Shown: positions 21,801 to 55,705 of the stretch, piece by piece
Layout of the letters: each line of letters opens with the position of its first letter
How positions within the stretch are numbered: position 1 is the stretch's first letter
Assembly (NCBI GenBank): GCA_905116865.2
Contig: CAJHNH020008568.1
Coordinates: forward strand, 250,001-314,000
Reading direction: 5' to 3'
Origin: Candidula unifasciata
Taxonomy: Eukaryota; Mollusca; Gastropoda; Stylommatophora; Geomitridae
DNA length: 64,000 nucleotides
Program-made: the position numbers and the translations under genes
The notes under the pieces: generated by a model
Seen by the model: only the letters and a program-made list of their open reading frames with translations
The model's database searches: none
What the model was told of the DNA's origin: nothing

Positions 21801-24029
21801 AAACATTTATGCCTGTACAGGTGCAAAAAGAACTAATGGCATTAAGTAAACTTGACAGGGACTGGCCAAAGACATCATCATCATCATCATCATCATCATC
21901 ATTATCATCATCATCATCAATTTCCACTTCTGCCGTTAAACGTTGTGGTGAGGAACAGTTTTACTGGCCAAAGCAGTAAAGCCACAATATCTGCCATATG
22001 GGGATTTGTAACGGATGACAAGGTCACAATATCAGCAGCTTCTTGGGGCCAAAGGTTGATCACTATTCTAGACGATGGATCAGGAAAGCATAACATCCTT
22101 AGCAATATAAGTGTGACTATTAACCCTTTCACCTCAGAAACTGTTGTGGACAAGCCCAGAATCTGATAATTTTTAAGGAAAAAACACTTTAAAAAAATAT
22201 TTTACACAAGTCACTAAAATAAAAAATTAAAAAAATAAAAATTAACTTTGTTCAATTAACTTAAAGCAAATGAAGGGGAGGAATCAAGAAAACTGAGCTG
22301 AGAAAAACATGAATACATTTCATAGTCTACTAAAATATATATGATGACTCAGACTGTGCTTTCTTGTTATGTGAATTATGACATTCATTGACTAAAAAGG
22401 CAATTTTTGTTGTTGTAATGGTAACATAAGTGCTATTTTTATAACATATAATCATAACCACCCCCCTCCCCCCTTTTTCAACAAAAAAAAAAATGCATAC
22501 TGCCCAGGCATTTAAAAAAAAAACTTAAGTCACTCTCTCTCTCTCTCTCTCTCGTCTTGTCCACAATTGCCTCACAGCGTAGTGGGGAGTCACAGTTTTC
22601 TATCCTGGGCCAGGTGTGTTGCACGTGTTGTTGTTAGTCCGTGTTGCCTCAGGATCTCTGATATATTGTCTATCCATCGTACTCTCGGTCTGCCTCTTGC
22701 TCTAGGGCAGTAGTGCTGTTCGTTGTATGCTCGTAGAGGCAGTTGGTCGGTCTGCATTCGCATCAAGTGGCCAAACCACTCTATTTGTTGCTTCTTTATG
22801 TATTGCAGGCATGGTGTGGTTCCTACAATTGATCTAATGTTCTCGTTTCGAACTCTGTCTCTCCTTGTGACATTGGCAGCCTTACGTAAGCATCTCATTT
22901 CGCACGTCGTGATCTTTTTCTCCTGTGCTCTTGTTAGGGACCAGGTTTGGCATTGGTAGCAGAGGGTTGGTATAAACATGCAATTTATCAGTTGTCGTTT
23001 TAGTGCCATAGTGATGCTTGGGTGTTTTAGCAGTGGGGAGAGTACTTAAGTCACTAAGCAGGCTTAATGAGGTCTGGCGAAAGCTGTAAAGGCACAATAT
23101 ATGCCATATGGAGAATGAAATGGATGGAAAATACGCAATATCAACTTCTTGAGGTCAAAGGAATAATGTTATTATGTAAAAATGAAGTGACCAAAATCAA
23201 AGTGTTGAGAATACTCACTGGCGGTCATAAAATGCCGAAGATCTTCCAGCAACATTTCACCGCTCCATGAAGCGTCAAAGGCATAGAGATCAAGCACACG
23301 CTGAACCTGTGGTGCTGAAAACCGGTGATTTCGTGAACAATCGCCTTCGCAACATTGCTGAATAAAATCTGAGCACAGATGTAGCGACTTGCATTTTTCT
23401 TTTGAACATTTCTTTCCATCAGCTTTATTATAATATATGCACACTTGTGGCAGCGTGTTTGCCGATCGTGATGGGCGTCGGCGAAAGAGTTTTTGTAGCT
23501 CTGCATCACTTAGACCATACAGGTTGTGAGCTTTCAGAAGCTCTGTATTATGATCGGTGGCGAAGCTGTGCCCAAACATGCATTTCTTTTTGCTATTAAA
23601 AGGACATGCATCTTTTGAGCATAAAAGAAAAGTGCGGCAGACATGAAGGGCCCCACAGTCACCATCACAGGCTCTATTGCGACCATCCTTGCCTCGTCTG
23701 CAGTGTGTTTCACATAAGGTGAGCACAGTACGAACCCAAACAGTTTCATTCCCACTGAGCGCTTTCGCATCCTTCAACTGATCACTCAAAATAAAATTCT
23801 CTTTGTTCTGTAACAAATGCCTCCATATGACCTGAAATTTAGCATTGCTCCTGGGGTCAACATCTCTGAACAAAAAATTTCTCAAAGTTCCCAAATCTAG
23901 CCTGCCTGCTTCAGTAGAATTGATCAGTTTTACGATTTCAAAAGTGTTGATGTGATCTCTTCCACTGCTGCGTGAACGGCGCCGGGAAGCTGACCTCGAG
24001 GCGTAGCGATGATTGTTGTTATTATTCAT
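15685..24029 (-). CDS. ZAP/PARP12-like CCCH zinc-finger protein (whole gene, 5 exons)
   Basis: Exons on minus: 24029-23219, 21410-21273, 18194-18082, 16752-16675 and 15855-15685. Joined, they give 1311 nt, 436 residues plus stop, all phases consistent. The protein starts with an Arg/Ser-rich stretch (11-24), then a winged-helix-like part (about 28-80), four CCCH fingers (106-235), a linker, a short coiled coil (about 325-355) and a Ser/Asn-rich tail. The finger block with the LxxHxLxGLSxxEL spacer has the order of the RNA-binding N-terminus of vertebrate ZAP (ZC3HAV1) and PARP12, host proteins that bind viral RNA and stress-granule RNA. No WWE or PARP domain follows, as in short forms. The function is inferred by family. 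Introns are full of mobile elements. Confidence 0.8.
15955..16060. repeat. Dispersed repeat family M copy
   Basis: AATTGACCTCATTTTACCGG and CCTACATGGCTCGATGTCTC recur in diverged form at 34150-34215. Confidence 0.55.
16065..16365 (-). repeat. SINE-like family A, near full length
   Basis: On +: CTTGTCTTCTTTTCTTTCAC, AACTCCAGCGGAAAGTTCTG, CAGGCAGATGCACTCCAACT, and the end AACCCGCACGGGGTAAATTC. Confidence 0.85.
16675..16752 (-). CDS. CCCH gene exon 4, GC donor
   Basis: Acceptor TCTCTTTACAG; encodes KHVEKLQLTSANSSRSSGQT and six further residues, continuing the coiled coil. The only donor that keeps the frame into exon 5 is AAG followed by GCAGGT (GC at 16674-16673). The nearby GTATAC donor would shift the frame to a stop. 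Confidence 0.65.
16890..17285. repeat. Degenerate GGAATGGATG-type satellite
   Basis: A purine-rich stretch built from GGAATGGATGNNAAAGGAAT-like words of about 10-16 bp. The same words occur complemented at 36185-36300. Confidence 0.75.
17440..17680 (-). repeat. Dispersed repeat family I copy
   Basis: Shares CACCCCATAGTTGCTCCGCT, ATCAGAAGTGCCAACACAAA and flanks with 30945-31165, and in the opposite sense with 55975-56250. Confidence 0.7.
17810..17900 (+). mobile_element. LINE C-terminal fragment (WRxLV type)
   Basis: GACAGTAAAGGACAACTTGG followed by GTCTATGCTCCATTAGGGGA is a decayed copy of the C-terminal D-R-x-x-W-R-x-L-V end of an RT ORF. Better copy at 29390-29500. Confidence 0.45.
18082..18194 (-). 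CDS. CCCH gene exon 3: coiled coil
   Basis: Acceptor TTTTGTCAG before 18194, donor GTGAGT at 18081, phases 1 to 0. Encodes SLTNSSNM, then CGGCEDLKKEMEKMQQTISW and a leucine-spaced continuation, a short amphipathic coiled coil that may mediate oligomerisation. Confidence 0.75.
18370..18570. repeat. Minisatellite, 25 bp x 8
   Basis: Units TTCAGGAAAATGTTGGACAG plus GTTTA or GTATA. Confidence 0.95.
18575..18690 (+). mobile_element. LINE RT1 3' end fragment
   Basis: ACTTTCAGGTGAGAGGGACG and CTGATTGATGACGATGATTA match the terminal RT1 tail with its (GATGAT)n end. Confidence 0.55.
18778..19075. repeat. Minisatellite, 21 bp x 14
   Basis: Units ATCTTCAGATGCAACAATCT plus C. The older copies at the left have TTCGG and TTTCAG variants. 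A 21-bp period gives seven-residue repeats in both directions, an artefact. Confidence 0.95.
19300..19515 (+). mobile_element. LINE RT C-terminal fragment (type 3)
   Basis: Encodes RKVAGVTRIDKVRNEVIREQ and YIQRQQ, matching the minus-strand ORF at 22590-23009 (NVTRRDRVRNENIRSIVG). Confidence 0.6.
19540..19870 (-). mobile_element. LINE RNase H domain fragment
   Basis: Reverse complement encodes AFSWHEGKDVTKQNGAFLSR and RKRMELEAITAALK, parallel to SMRMEVEAVTAAL in the RNase H copy at 41210. Confidence 0.65.
19872..19973. repeat. Inverted repeat, left arm
   Basis: CTGGCACAATCCAGAAATAT through CGTTGATGGAAGAAG is the reverse complement, with only a few changes, of 20900-21002. The arms are about 0.93 kb apart in the intron between CCCH exons 2 and 3. 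Confidence 0.9.
20053..20235. mobile_element. hAT MITE, 183 bp, with 8-bp target duplication
   Basis: Ends CAGTGATTTCCAAACTTTTC and, inverted, CAGTGATTCCCAATCTGTGC, typical hAT/Charlie-type termini. Flanked by ACATAGGG and ATATAGGG (7 of 8). Confidence 0.85.
20238..20540 (+). repeat. SINE-like family A, near full length
   Basis: Starts CCCCCGTGTGGGTTCCAGGG, body AAGTTGGAGTGCATCTGCCT, ends GAGTTTATAGCAAGTGAATG then a GAAGAAG tail. Follows the hAT target site directly. Confidence 0.85.
20562..20624 (-). pseudogene. Duplicate of CCCH exon 2, 3' half (dead exon)
   Basis: The reverse complement repeats the last about 63 nt of exon 2 and its GTAAGA donor with four changes, and the frame and phase-1 donor are kept (GAARLASLVKVDFSAPF). 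Upstream the frame meets TAA before any AG acceptor, so it cannot splice in as a coding exon. Confidence 0.75.
20671..20813. mobile_element. piggyBac-like MITE
   Basis: Left end CTCTTATCCCA and right end TGGGATTCAAAGAG followed by TTAA. Interior (GAACGCATCATAC, TAGAAGCCCAA, CTGTGATGCTAAACC) matches 57749-57895 closely. Confidence 0.75.
20900..21002. repeat. Inverted repeat, right arm
   Basis: CTTCTTCCATCAATGACATA through ATTGTGCCAGGACCAAC pairs with 19872-19973. Transcripts of the CCCH gene could fold here. Confidence 0.9.
21157..21245. mobile_element. hAT MITE, 89 bp, with 8-bp target duplication
   Basis: Ends CAGCAGTTCTTATACTTTTT and, inverted, CAGAGGTTCTCAAACTGGGT. Flanks ATACAGAG and ATATAGAG (7 of 8). 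Lies 27 bp past the exon 2 donor. Confidence 0.8.
21273..21410 (-). CDS. CCCH gene exon 2
   Basis: Acceptor CTGTCAATAG ends at 21411 and donor GTAAGA starts at 21272, with phase 1 at both ends. Encodes a Ser/Glu/Asp-rich linker (HRHETGSTCSGEDSDASERN, then GAARLASLVKVD). A hAT MITE sits 27 bp beyond the donor. The 3' half of this exon exists as a second copy at 20562-20624. Confidence 0.75.
21421..22589. other. CCCH intron 1, part without recognised repeats
   Basis: No exon seen. Contains an (ATC)n microsatellite at 21876-21920, poly-A/T-rich sequence at 22180-22260 and a (CT)n run near 22535-22555. Confidence 0.55.
22590..23035 (-). mobile_element. LINE RT C-terminal fragment (type 3)
   Basis: 139-codon minus frame with FIPTLCYQCQTWSLTRAQEK, NVTRRDRVRNENIRSIVG, EWFGHLMRM and RARGRPRVRW, the conserved thumb and C-terminal part of endonuclease/RT non-LTR elements. 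Lies in intron 1 of the CCCH gene, same strand. Confidence 0.8.
23219..24029 (-). CDS. CCCH gene exon 1: ZAP-type N-terminal domain
   Basis: ATG at 24029-24027. Residues 1-270. Finger ligands by pattern: C110-x10-C121-x3-C125-x3-H129; C131-x5-C137 (or C142), C150-x3-H154; C197-x10-C208-x4-C213-x3-H217; C219-x7-C227-x3-C231-x3-H235. Between fingers 2 and 3 lies LLKAHNLYGLSDAELQKL, the ZAP/PARP12 spacer helix. The exon ends ACCGCCA followed by donor GTGAGT (GT at 23218-23217), phase 1. The open frame runs on into the intron, so the frame alone would overcall the end. Confidence 0.85.
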
Positions 24030-24604
24030 GATGTATTCTGGGCTCTTGATGTATGAGAATACAAAAACAGCATGAAATTAACCCGTTTCCAAAAATTTTT
24101 TTTGCAAAAACTGTACCAGACAATCAAACAAAAACAAAAGCAAACTTTAAGCTTACAAAAAGCAAACCTAAAGCTTATAAAAAGGGTACCACTACACAAG
24201 TCTTAATGTTCAGAGCAGGAGAAGAAGAAGATGAATGCAAGGGAAATAATGTATGAGATTTGTCTAGAAAAGAGTTTCAAAACTACCCGACTTTTGCACA
24301 TGTTAAATAACAATCAGTGATTATAAACAGAATATAAATAAGCAGAATCAACAACTAATTTGTTTTCTCCGTATGCTTAGTCAAATACATAAAGCGCGTC
24401 ACGTGATTTTGGTTACCCTTCTACGAGGTAAATACACCTTTAAATATGTTTTTCTATCTAGCTTTCCAACCCTCCTATGTCCAGAAAAATTAAGTTTGCA
24501 TTCATTTTTATGTAAATTATGAAATTCTCGTCATGTTTTTGTAATTTGTTTTTGTGTGTGCTATTGTTACTCATTCACTGTATTTTTCAAGTTACTGATT
24601 ACTG
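24030..24604 (-). promoter_or_regulatory. Upstream region of the CCCH gene
   Basis: AT-rich. GTCACGTGAT, an E-box of the USF/TFEB type, lies at about 24399, some 370 bp upstream of the ATG. No TATA box can be assigned with confidence. Confidence 0.3.
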
Positions 24605-25140
24605 ATTTAGATGGCCATAGCAATGCAAAGATTGAACAGCCTTAAAAGTCTATGGTTAAGCAGTAGCAAGGAGATAAAAATTAGAATTTTGAGAGCATGC
24701 ATCTTCCCTGTGGCTACATACAGATGTGAGTCGTGGACTATCTCTCAGTCCTTAAGAAAGAGAATAGGGGCTTTTGAGCTGAAATGCTATAGAAAGATTC
24801 TCAGAGTATATTGGACAAAGAAGATGAGAAATATTGACATCTTAAAAGATCTGAACATCAAGGAAGATTGGCTAATAAACAGCATCCTTTCTCGAAAGCT
24901 GAAATATTTTGGTCATATCAAGCGCCACGACGGATTGGAAAAAATTATAGCAGAAGGCATGGTATCAGAAAGGAGGGGCAGGGGGCGACCAGCACGAAGA
25001 TGGGCACATGATATAAGTGACTCCTTGAGTGTGAAAGTTCATGAGGCGGGAGAACTGGCAAGAGACCGAGTTTCTTACAGGCAGACTGTGATGAGAGCGA
25101 CGTTCTGCAAAGGACCTGCTACATGATGATGATTACTGAT
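24605..25140 (+). mobile_element. LINE RT1 C-terminal half, best copy
   Basis: An uninterrupted 171-codon frame with AMQRLNSLKSLWLSSSKE, FPVATYRCESWT, FELKCYRKILRVYWT, LKYFGHIKRHDGLEKII and RGRGRPARRWAHDI, ending FCKGPAT and a short (ATGATG) tail. This is the thumb and C-terminus of a CFDP2-like endonuclease/RT LINE. The open frame suggests a fairly recent insertion. Confidence 0.85.
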
Positions 25141-25327
25141 TAGTCAAAACCCTCATCATCTTCACTTTCTTCTTTCTTGCCTCCTTGAGCAGCAGACAAC
25201 ACTCCATCAGCTGGGGACTGGGGCCGAGTTTAGCTTCTGGAAGCCTACAGCTCTTTTGTGTGAGTGGTTTATTATTTTTTTTTAAAAACAGTTTGGTCTC
25301 CTAAAAGCCCAGCCTGGCGATATTAGG

Positions 25328-25376
25328 TCAGAGCTACACTTTGATCTTAGCCAGATGGGCGAGTTATTTCTCTGAT
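25328..25376 (-). pseudogene. U2 snRNA-like segment, copy 1
   Basis: The reverse complement reads CTCGCCCATCTGGCTAAGAT then CAAAGTGTAGCTCTG. It follows the U2 5' region (CUCGGCCUUUUGGCUAAGAU, CAAGUGUAGUAUCUG) with one inserted A and a changed branch-point-pairing block: GUAGUA has become GTAGCT. Not a functional U2 gene. Confidence 0.55.
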
Positions 25377-25528
25377 AATTAAATGTTGTTTAATAATTAA
25401 ATGTTAAAGCAGCAATGTGACCTAAAAGTTCCATCCACCAACCACACAATAGAATAAGTTTTTTACTGACTGCCTCTAATTTTTTTAAAACAGTTTGGTC
25501 TCCTAAAAGCCCAGCCTGGCGATATTAG

Positions 25529-25578
25529 GTCAGAGCTACACTTTGATCTTAGCCAGATGGGCGAGTTATTTCTCTGAT
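25529..25578 (-). pseudogene. U2 snRNA-like segment, copy 2
   Basis: Same bases as copy 1, in the second tandem unit. Confidence 0.55.
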
Positions 25579-25719
25579 AATTAAATGTTGTTTAATAATT
25601 AAATGTTAAAGCAGCAATGTGACCTAAAAGTTCCATCCACCAACCCACAATAGAATAAATGACTGCCTCTAATTTTTTTAAAACAGTTTGGTTCCTAAAA
25701 GCCCAGCCTGGCGATATTA

Positions 25720-25768
25720 GGTCAGAGCTACACTTTGATCTTAGCCAGATGGCGAGTTATTTCTCTGA
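25720..25768 (-). pseudogene. U2 snRNA-like segment, copy 3
   Basis: As copies 1 and 2 with a one-base deletion (CAGATGGCGAG on +). Confidence 0.55.
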
Positions 25769-25979
25769 TAATTAAATGTTGTTTAATAATTAAATGTTAA
25801 AGCAGCAATGTGACCTAAAAGTTCCATCCACCAACCACACAATAGAATAGTTTTTTACTGACTGCCTCTAATTGTATTTAATTTTTTAATTATGAACATT
25901 AATGTGATTATATGACAAAAATTTTTTTTTTTTAAGTATTTATTCTATTGGGTGTCACTGTCCTGAACACAGTAATATA

Positions 25980-26215
25980 TGGTTGCTATGTTTGATCATA
26001 TCCAGCACCATGACGGATTGGAAAAACTAATAGCAGAAGGCATGGTACCAGGAAGGAGAGGCAGGGGCCGACCAACACGAAGATGGGCACAGGAAATAAG
26101 TGACTCCTTGAGTATGAAAGTACATGAGCTGGCAAGAGACCGCGTTTCTTTCAGGCAGACCGTGATGAGAGCGAAGTTCTGCAAAAGAATTGCTACATGA
26201 TGATGATGATTTTGT
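25980..26215 (+). mobile_element. LINE RT1 3' end fragment
   Basis: Encodes HDGLEKLIAEGMVPGRRGRG, RPTRRWAQEISDSLS and DRVSFRQTVMRAKFC, then an (ATG)n tail. 5' truncated. Confidence 0.8.
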
Positions 26216-26404
26216 TTGATCATGAACAAACAAGTTACAGCATAGTAAGTGTTTGGACACAAAATCTGAATGTGCCCTAAAGTACTTTCTTTTTTGTTCC
26301 TATTATTTATATAACTAGCCCTAAAAAATTAATATCTCGGCATAGAATTGACGTATAGACTTGAATGGGTTACCACTGGATTGCATTTCTGGATTGGCGG
26401 TATA

Positions 26405-27715
26405 ATCCCCGGAAGTTCACAACTGACACGTGACTGAGGCCCTGTTAGGGTATATTTTTGGCCTCGATAATTTGGGACCGTTATTCGGAAGATAGCCCAT
26501 TTCTCGACTATCCTCCGAATAATGGTCCTAAATTATCGAGGCGAAGAATATATACAAACAAGGCCTCAGTCACCTGTCAGTTGCGCACTTCCAGGGACTA
26601 TAACGCCACCGCCGAATTGCTAACTTCTGGCGACTTCCGCCACTGCCGAGAGTATCCCGCACGTCGCTCATGCAGCGTGGATTGGGGCTAAACTAGATGG
26701 CTAAGACTCATGAGCAAATAAAATGAAGGAAGCTGCAGGAGTTGCGGTAGCTGCTGCTCGTGAGTCCCAGCCATCTAGTTTAGCCCCAATTCACACCACG
26801 TGAGCGGTGGCGGAAGTAGCTGGAAGTGCGCAATTTAAGACGACGGAAGTGCGCAATTGACACGTAAATGAGGCCCTGTTAGGTTATATTTTCCGCCTCG
26901 ATAATTTAGGACCGTTATTCGGAGGGTAGCCTATTTCTCAATACCTTTCCAACTATGGGATGTCCTCCGAATTTCGTCCTAATATTATGGCGGCCATAAA
27001 ATATCCTTACGGGGCTCAGGCATATGTAAAATGCAGACTTTCTGCCAAGGAACAAATCGTGGCAAAACTAGGATTACTTGACAATTTCAAGAGATGCAAC
27101 ATTGCAGACGATAGTAGCAGACGACAAAAGCGACCATTGACAATTTTGAGCGTTTCTGCAGACGATATTAGCAGACGATAATTGCAACTATTGACAATTT
27201 TGAGACATTACAGATGATGAAAGTGATATGGCGGGTAGATCACGCGCTCCCACGCAGATAAGCAATACTGTTCTTCCGATTGAGGATTTAGCAGCGGCAG
27301 ATGTCAGACCTGCCGACCTGTATCCTCACACTTTTTGGCATGCGCAAAATGCGATTAAACTCACCACCGAGCGTATCCCCCACGCCGCTACGTGCAGATG
27401 GGGGGGGGGAGCTAAACTAGGTGCCTAGGACTCATGGGCAAATTAATTGGAGGAAGTTGCAGGAGATGCGGTAGCTGCTGCTCGTGAGTCCCAGCCATCT
27501 AGTTTAGCCCCCATCCGCGCCGCGCGTAGCGGCGCGGGGATACGATCGGCGGTGAGGCACAGTCACAGAAACAGGTCCGCAAGTAACATATTGCTAAGAC
27601 CCTGTAAGAGCATTTGTTTCGTTATAAGGAGCCGGCATATTTTTAATAGAACTGAGCCCCGTAAGGATATTTTATGGCCGCTATAATATTAGGACGAAGT
27701 TCGGAGGAGAGCCCA
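26405..27715. mobile_element. Cluster of nested long inverted repeats (foldback elements)
   Basis: First palindrome 26408-26590: an arm with GACTGAGGCC and GCCTCGATAATTT is inverted after a loop of about 15 nt. Second: GGGGCTAAACTAGATGGCTA at 26684 pairs with AGCCATCTAGTTTAGCCCC at 26770. Third: the same pair at 27408 and 27495. Fourth: TAATATTATGGCGGCCATAA at 26977 pairs with the reverse complement at 27672. No transposase ORF. Best read as MITE-like foldback units inserted side by side or into one another. Confidence 0.75.
27085..27205. repeat. About 60-bp imperfect direct duplication
   Basis: GCAGACGATAGTAGCAGACG and CCATTGACAATTTTGAG recur as GCAGACGATATTAGCAGACG and CTATTGACAATTTTGAG. 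Interior of the foldback cluster. Confidence 0.7.
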
Positions 27716-27804
27716 ACTATTTTAGTTGAAATTACTTAAAAATAATTCTGAAAATTTCACTAAAGTACCCAGTTAATTAATGTTCTGAGGAGAGGAGGAG
27801 GAGG

Positions 27805-27890
27805 AGGATGATGAAGAAGAAGAAGAAGAAGAAGAAGAAGAAGAAGAAGAAGAAGAAGAAGAAGAAGAAGAAGAAGAAGAAGAAGAAGAA
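27805..27890. repeat. (AAG)n microsatellite
   Basis: A nearly perfect GAA/AAG run of about 80 bp. Confidence 0.95.
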
Positions 27891-28134
27891 TTCCCGCAGT
27901 AAATGGGGATAGGGTTGGGTGATAACACTGATCTGATAAGAAAGAATTTGGCAAAATGGCTGTCCACTCTTTCAATTGAACCTGGCTCAAGTTTTTCACT
28001 TTAAAACTGAACTATATTACTACAAATCCTTGATTTACTTGAATAAATTACATGTCGCATGAGATGAAAATCAAATTTCATTATTAAAATACTAAAATAT
28101 CTCGCAAAAACACTCTGCAAACAGATTTACTTAC

Positions 28135-28255
28135 AAAATTGGTGTCCGGTTCTACTTTCAGTTTGCTGTGGATCGACCTGCCCCTTTCCTGGTAACACCG
28201 CAGCAGACAAACTGTATGGCGTGTCTCCGTGCATCGATTGTGAAAGCGAAAACAT
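28135..28255 (-). CDS. Candidate alternative first exon for the minus-strand gene
   Basis: ATG at 28255-28253 opens a 40-codon frame (MFSLSQSMHGDTPYSLSAAV at the start) and ends CAATTTT with donor GTAAGT (GT at 28134-28133), phase 1. Exon 1 of the CCCH gene also ends in phase 1, so this exon could splice to 21410 and give a 206-residue protein lacking the zinc fingers. It cannot join in frame to the CCCH exon itself. It could instead belong to another gene whose later exons I did not find. Confidence 0.5.
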
Positions 28256-28459
28256 AACGTTAAGTATTCTGTGAAGCCAGTTGCTTTTCTCTGTCATGCC
28301 CCACCTGTGTTTACCTACAGGATCTTAACATGTATATTTTTTTTCTGTTTTATGCTGCTATTATATCATTCTGCGCCCAGATCTTTCCTTGTCATAAACG
28401 GTATGCCAACCTTGCTTTCTCCAAATAACATTTGCAGCACAACACTTGAAATCATTTTA

Positions 28460-28580
28460 TTTGTCTTCCTCTTCTTCTAAGCGTTTACCGGCTGTAAATT
28501 TCGACAGAAAGCTCTGGTTGTTCGTCCATTCCTGGACTCTGGTTTTGATAGCTTGAGGACCCGGACTTTGCTGATAATAT
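28460..28580 (-). repeat. SINE-like family A fragment
   Basis: On +: GTCTTCCTCTTCTTCTAAGC, CGGCTGTAAATTTCGACAGA, GTTCGTCCATTCCTGGACTC. Truncated after about 120 bp. Confidence 0.75.
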
Positions 28581-28770
28581 TTCTTGTCTGTCCCACTCAC
28601 GAAATGAAATGCAAGATAAATTATATGTACTTGATGCGAGATCACAGCAGCTTGGTCTAAAAATCCATAAGGGAAAGACAAAAATAATGAGAATAAATCT
28701 AGCAAATAATAATGTCGTTTCTCTTAATGGTCTCCCCACTCCAAAATGTGGAATCATACACCTGTTTGGG
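28580..28770 (+). mobile_element. LINE RT palm fragment
   Basis: Encodes ADNISCLSHSRNEMQDKLYV and QLGLKIHKGKTKIMRIN, corresponding to the RT segment after the catalytic FADD-like box (here ADN, degenerate). Confidence 0.65.
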
Positions 28771-28969
28771 CAGAAGTGTGGATAAAGATAGGGGAACTTA
28801 TAGAGATATTAAAATATGAATACAAAAGGCAAGATTGGTTTTCATTGCCCTCGGAAATTTTTGGAGGTCAACAGAAATTCAAACAAATAACTAAACTTAA
28901 ACTTTTTAATTATAATGTCAAATTGTGGCTTTCATTCGAATGATGGTATACTGAATGATCACGTTTAAA

Positions 28970-29035
28970 AATATGTCCCTAACAGGGCCTCAATTGTGTG
29001 TAAAAGTAGGAGGAGAGCCCTAATATTTTCTGCCA
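28970..29035. repeat. Fragment of the foldback family
   Basis: CCTAACAGGGCCTCAATTGT and GGAGAGCCCTAATATT match words from the arms at 26430-26450 and 27700. Confidence 0.45.
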
Positions 29036-29309
29036 TATGGAGCGGAAACACTGAGAACAACTTAAACAATTACTAATAAGCTACAAATATTCATTTACTG
29101 GTGCCCGCACAGAACAGAGGGAATAAAATGGTATGATAAAATCACTAATGCTGAGTTTGAATGAATGAATCAAGAATTGACATTACTGCACACGTACTCC
29201 GTCCTTTCTTCGGTAACCAACGAAGAGGTGGCATGCTAAAGACGCCGGCTTTGGATTAGGACACACGTTCAGAAAATGTGTGACAACTGGAACCCCTAAG
29301 GCCACAGAA

Positions 29310-29500
29310 AAAAAGCACACGCGCGCGCACACACACTCACGTTCATACACACACCCACACACACATGGAGAAAAGAGGTACAGAGTAAAGTTAAAAAGGA
29401 TGGGGAGGATATGGGGAGAGCTGCATGCAATAGCGAAGGATAGAATGACTTGGCGTGAGTTGGTTGAGAGCGTATGCTTCATTGGGGGAATATAATAAAG
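29310..29500 (+). mobile_element. LINE C-terminal fragment (WRELV type) with CA repeat
   Basis: A CA-rich run at 29315-29365, then a frame with MGRIWGELHAIAKDRMTWRE and LVESVCFIGG, the C-terminal end of an RT ORF, followed by an AAGAAG tail. Confidence 0.6.
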
Positions 29501-29642
29501 AAGAAGAAGAAGAAGAATATATGAAGGCGACGTGCATCACACAAGTTTTAGAAAACGAAAGTAAAACAAGCAGGGTTGACGTTTGTTGAAGGAAAAAGTA
29601 AAAACTTGGATTTCCGGTGCCGGCCGGAGTCAGCGAACGAGA

Positions 29643-55398
<25,756 letters not shown>

Positions 55399-55639
55399 TA
55401 GCTGCTTGCCATGTCGTACGGTGGCTCTAGAGAATGGCTGTCCTGGAAAATGGGGTTATAAAGCAGGCACGCTGATAAACATGTACTTGTGGTGGAGAAT
55501 GTTTTTTTTGTTGTTGAGAAGATATTAAGAAATTATTATTGTTGGAATGATAGAAAAACAAACCAAGCAGTCCTCCTCTAGTCAGTGTTTTTTTTTTTTT
55601 TAATTGATTATGTACATTAAAAGTAGACAATGTTTCTGG

Positions 55640-55705
55640 TGATCATGTGACATGGTGAAACATGACAGCTTATGCTTACTGGTATGGCACAGGATGATGA
55701 TGAGT
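55640..55705 (+). mobile_element. LINE tail fragment
   Basis: ACATGACAGCTTATGCTTAC and GGCACAGGATGATGATGAGT, as at 51090-51145. Confidence 0.45.

Larger units (their letters stand above)
25275..25890. repeat. Tandem unit of about 200 bp x 3 with U2-like core
   Basis: Three copies start near 25275, 25478 and 25672 (TTAAAACAGTTTGGT, CCCAGCCTGGCGATATTAGG, TAATTAAATGTTGTTTAATA, CAATGTGACCTAAAAGTTCC). They differ by small deletions in copy 3. Each contains the U2-like segment listed separately. Confidence 0.9.
28256..29642. promoter_or_regulatory. Divergent intergenic region
   Basis: Separates the minus-strand candidate start (28255) from the WD40 start (29643). Any shared promoter would lie here. 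It has been filled by the family A, LINE and simple repeats listed below. Directly upstream of 29643, a GC-rich CCGGTGCCGGCCGGAG contrasts with the AT-rich surroundings. Confidence 0.3.

Noticed and set aside
24611..25126. Single-exon host gene with a 171-codon frame
   Set aside because: Conserved RT thumb and C-terminal motifs and several truncated sister copies in the window show it is a LINE fragment.
25328..25376. Functional U2 snRNA gene
   Set aside because: Only part of the 5' region is present and the branch-point-pairing block is changed; in tandem repeats without Sm site or 3' stems that I could see.
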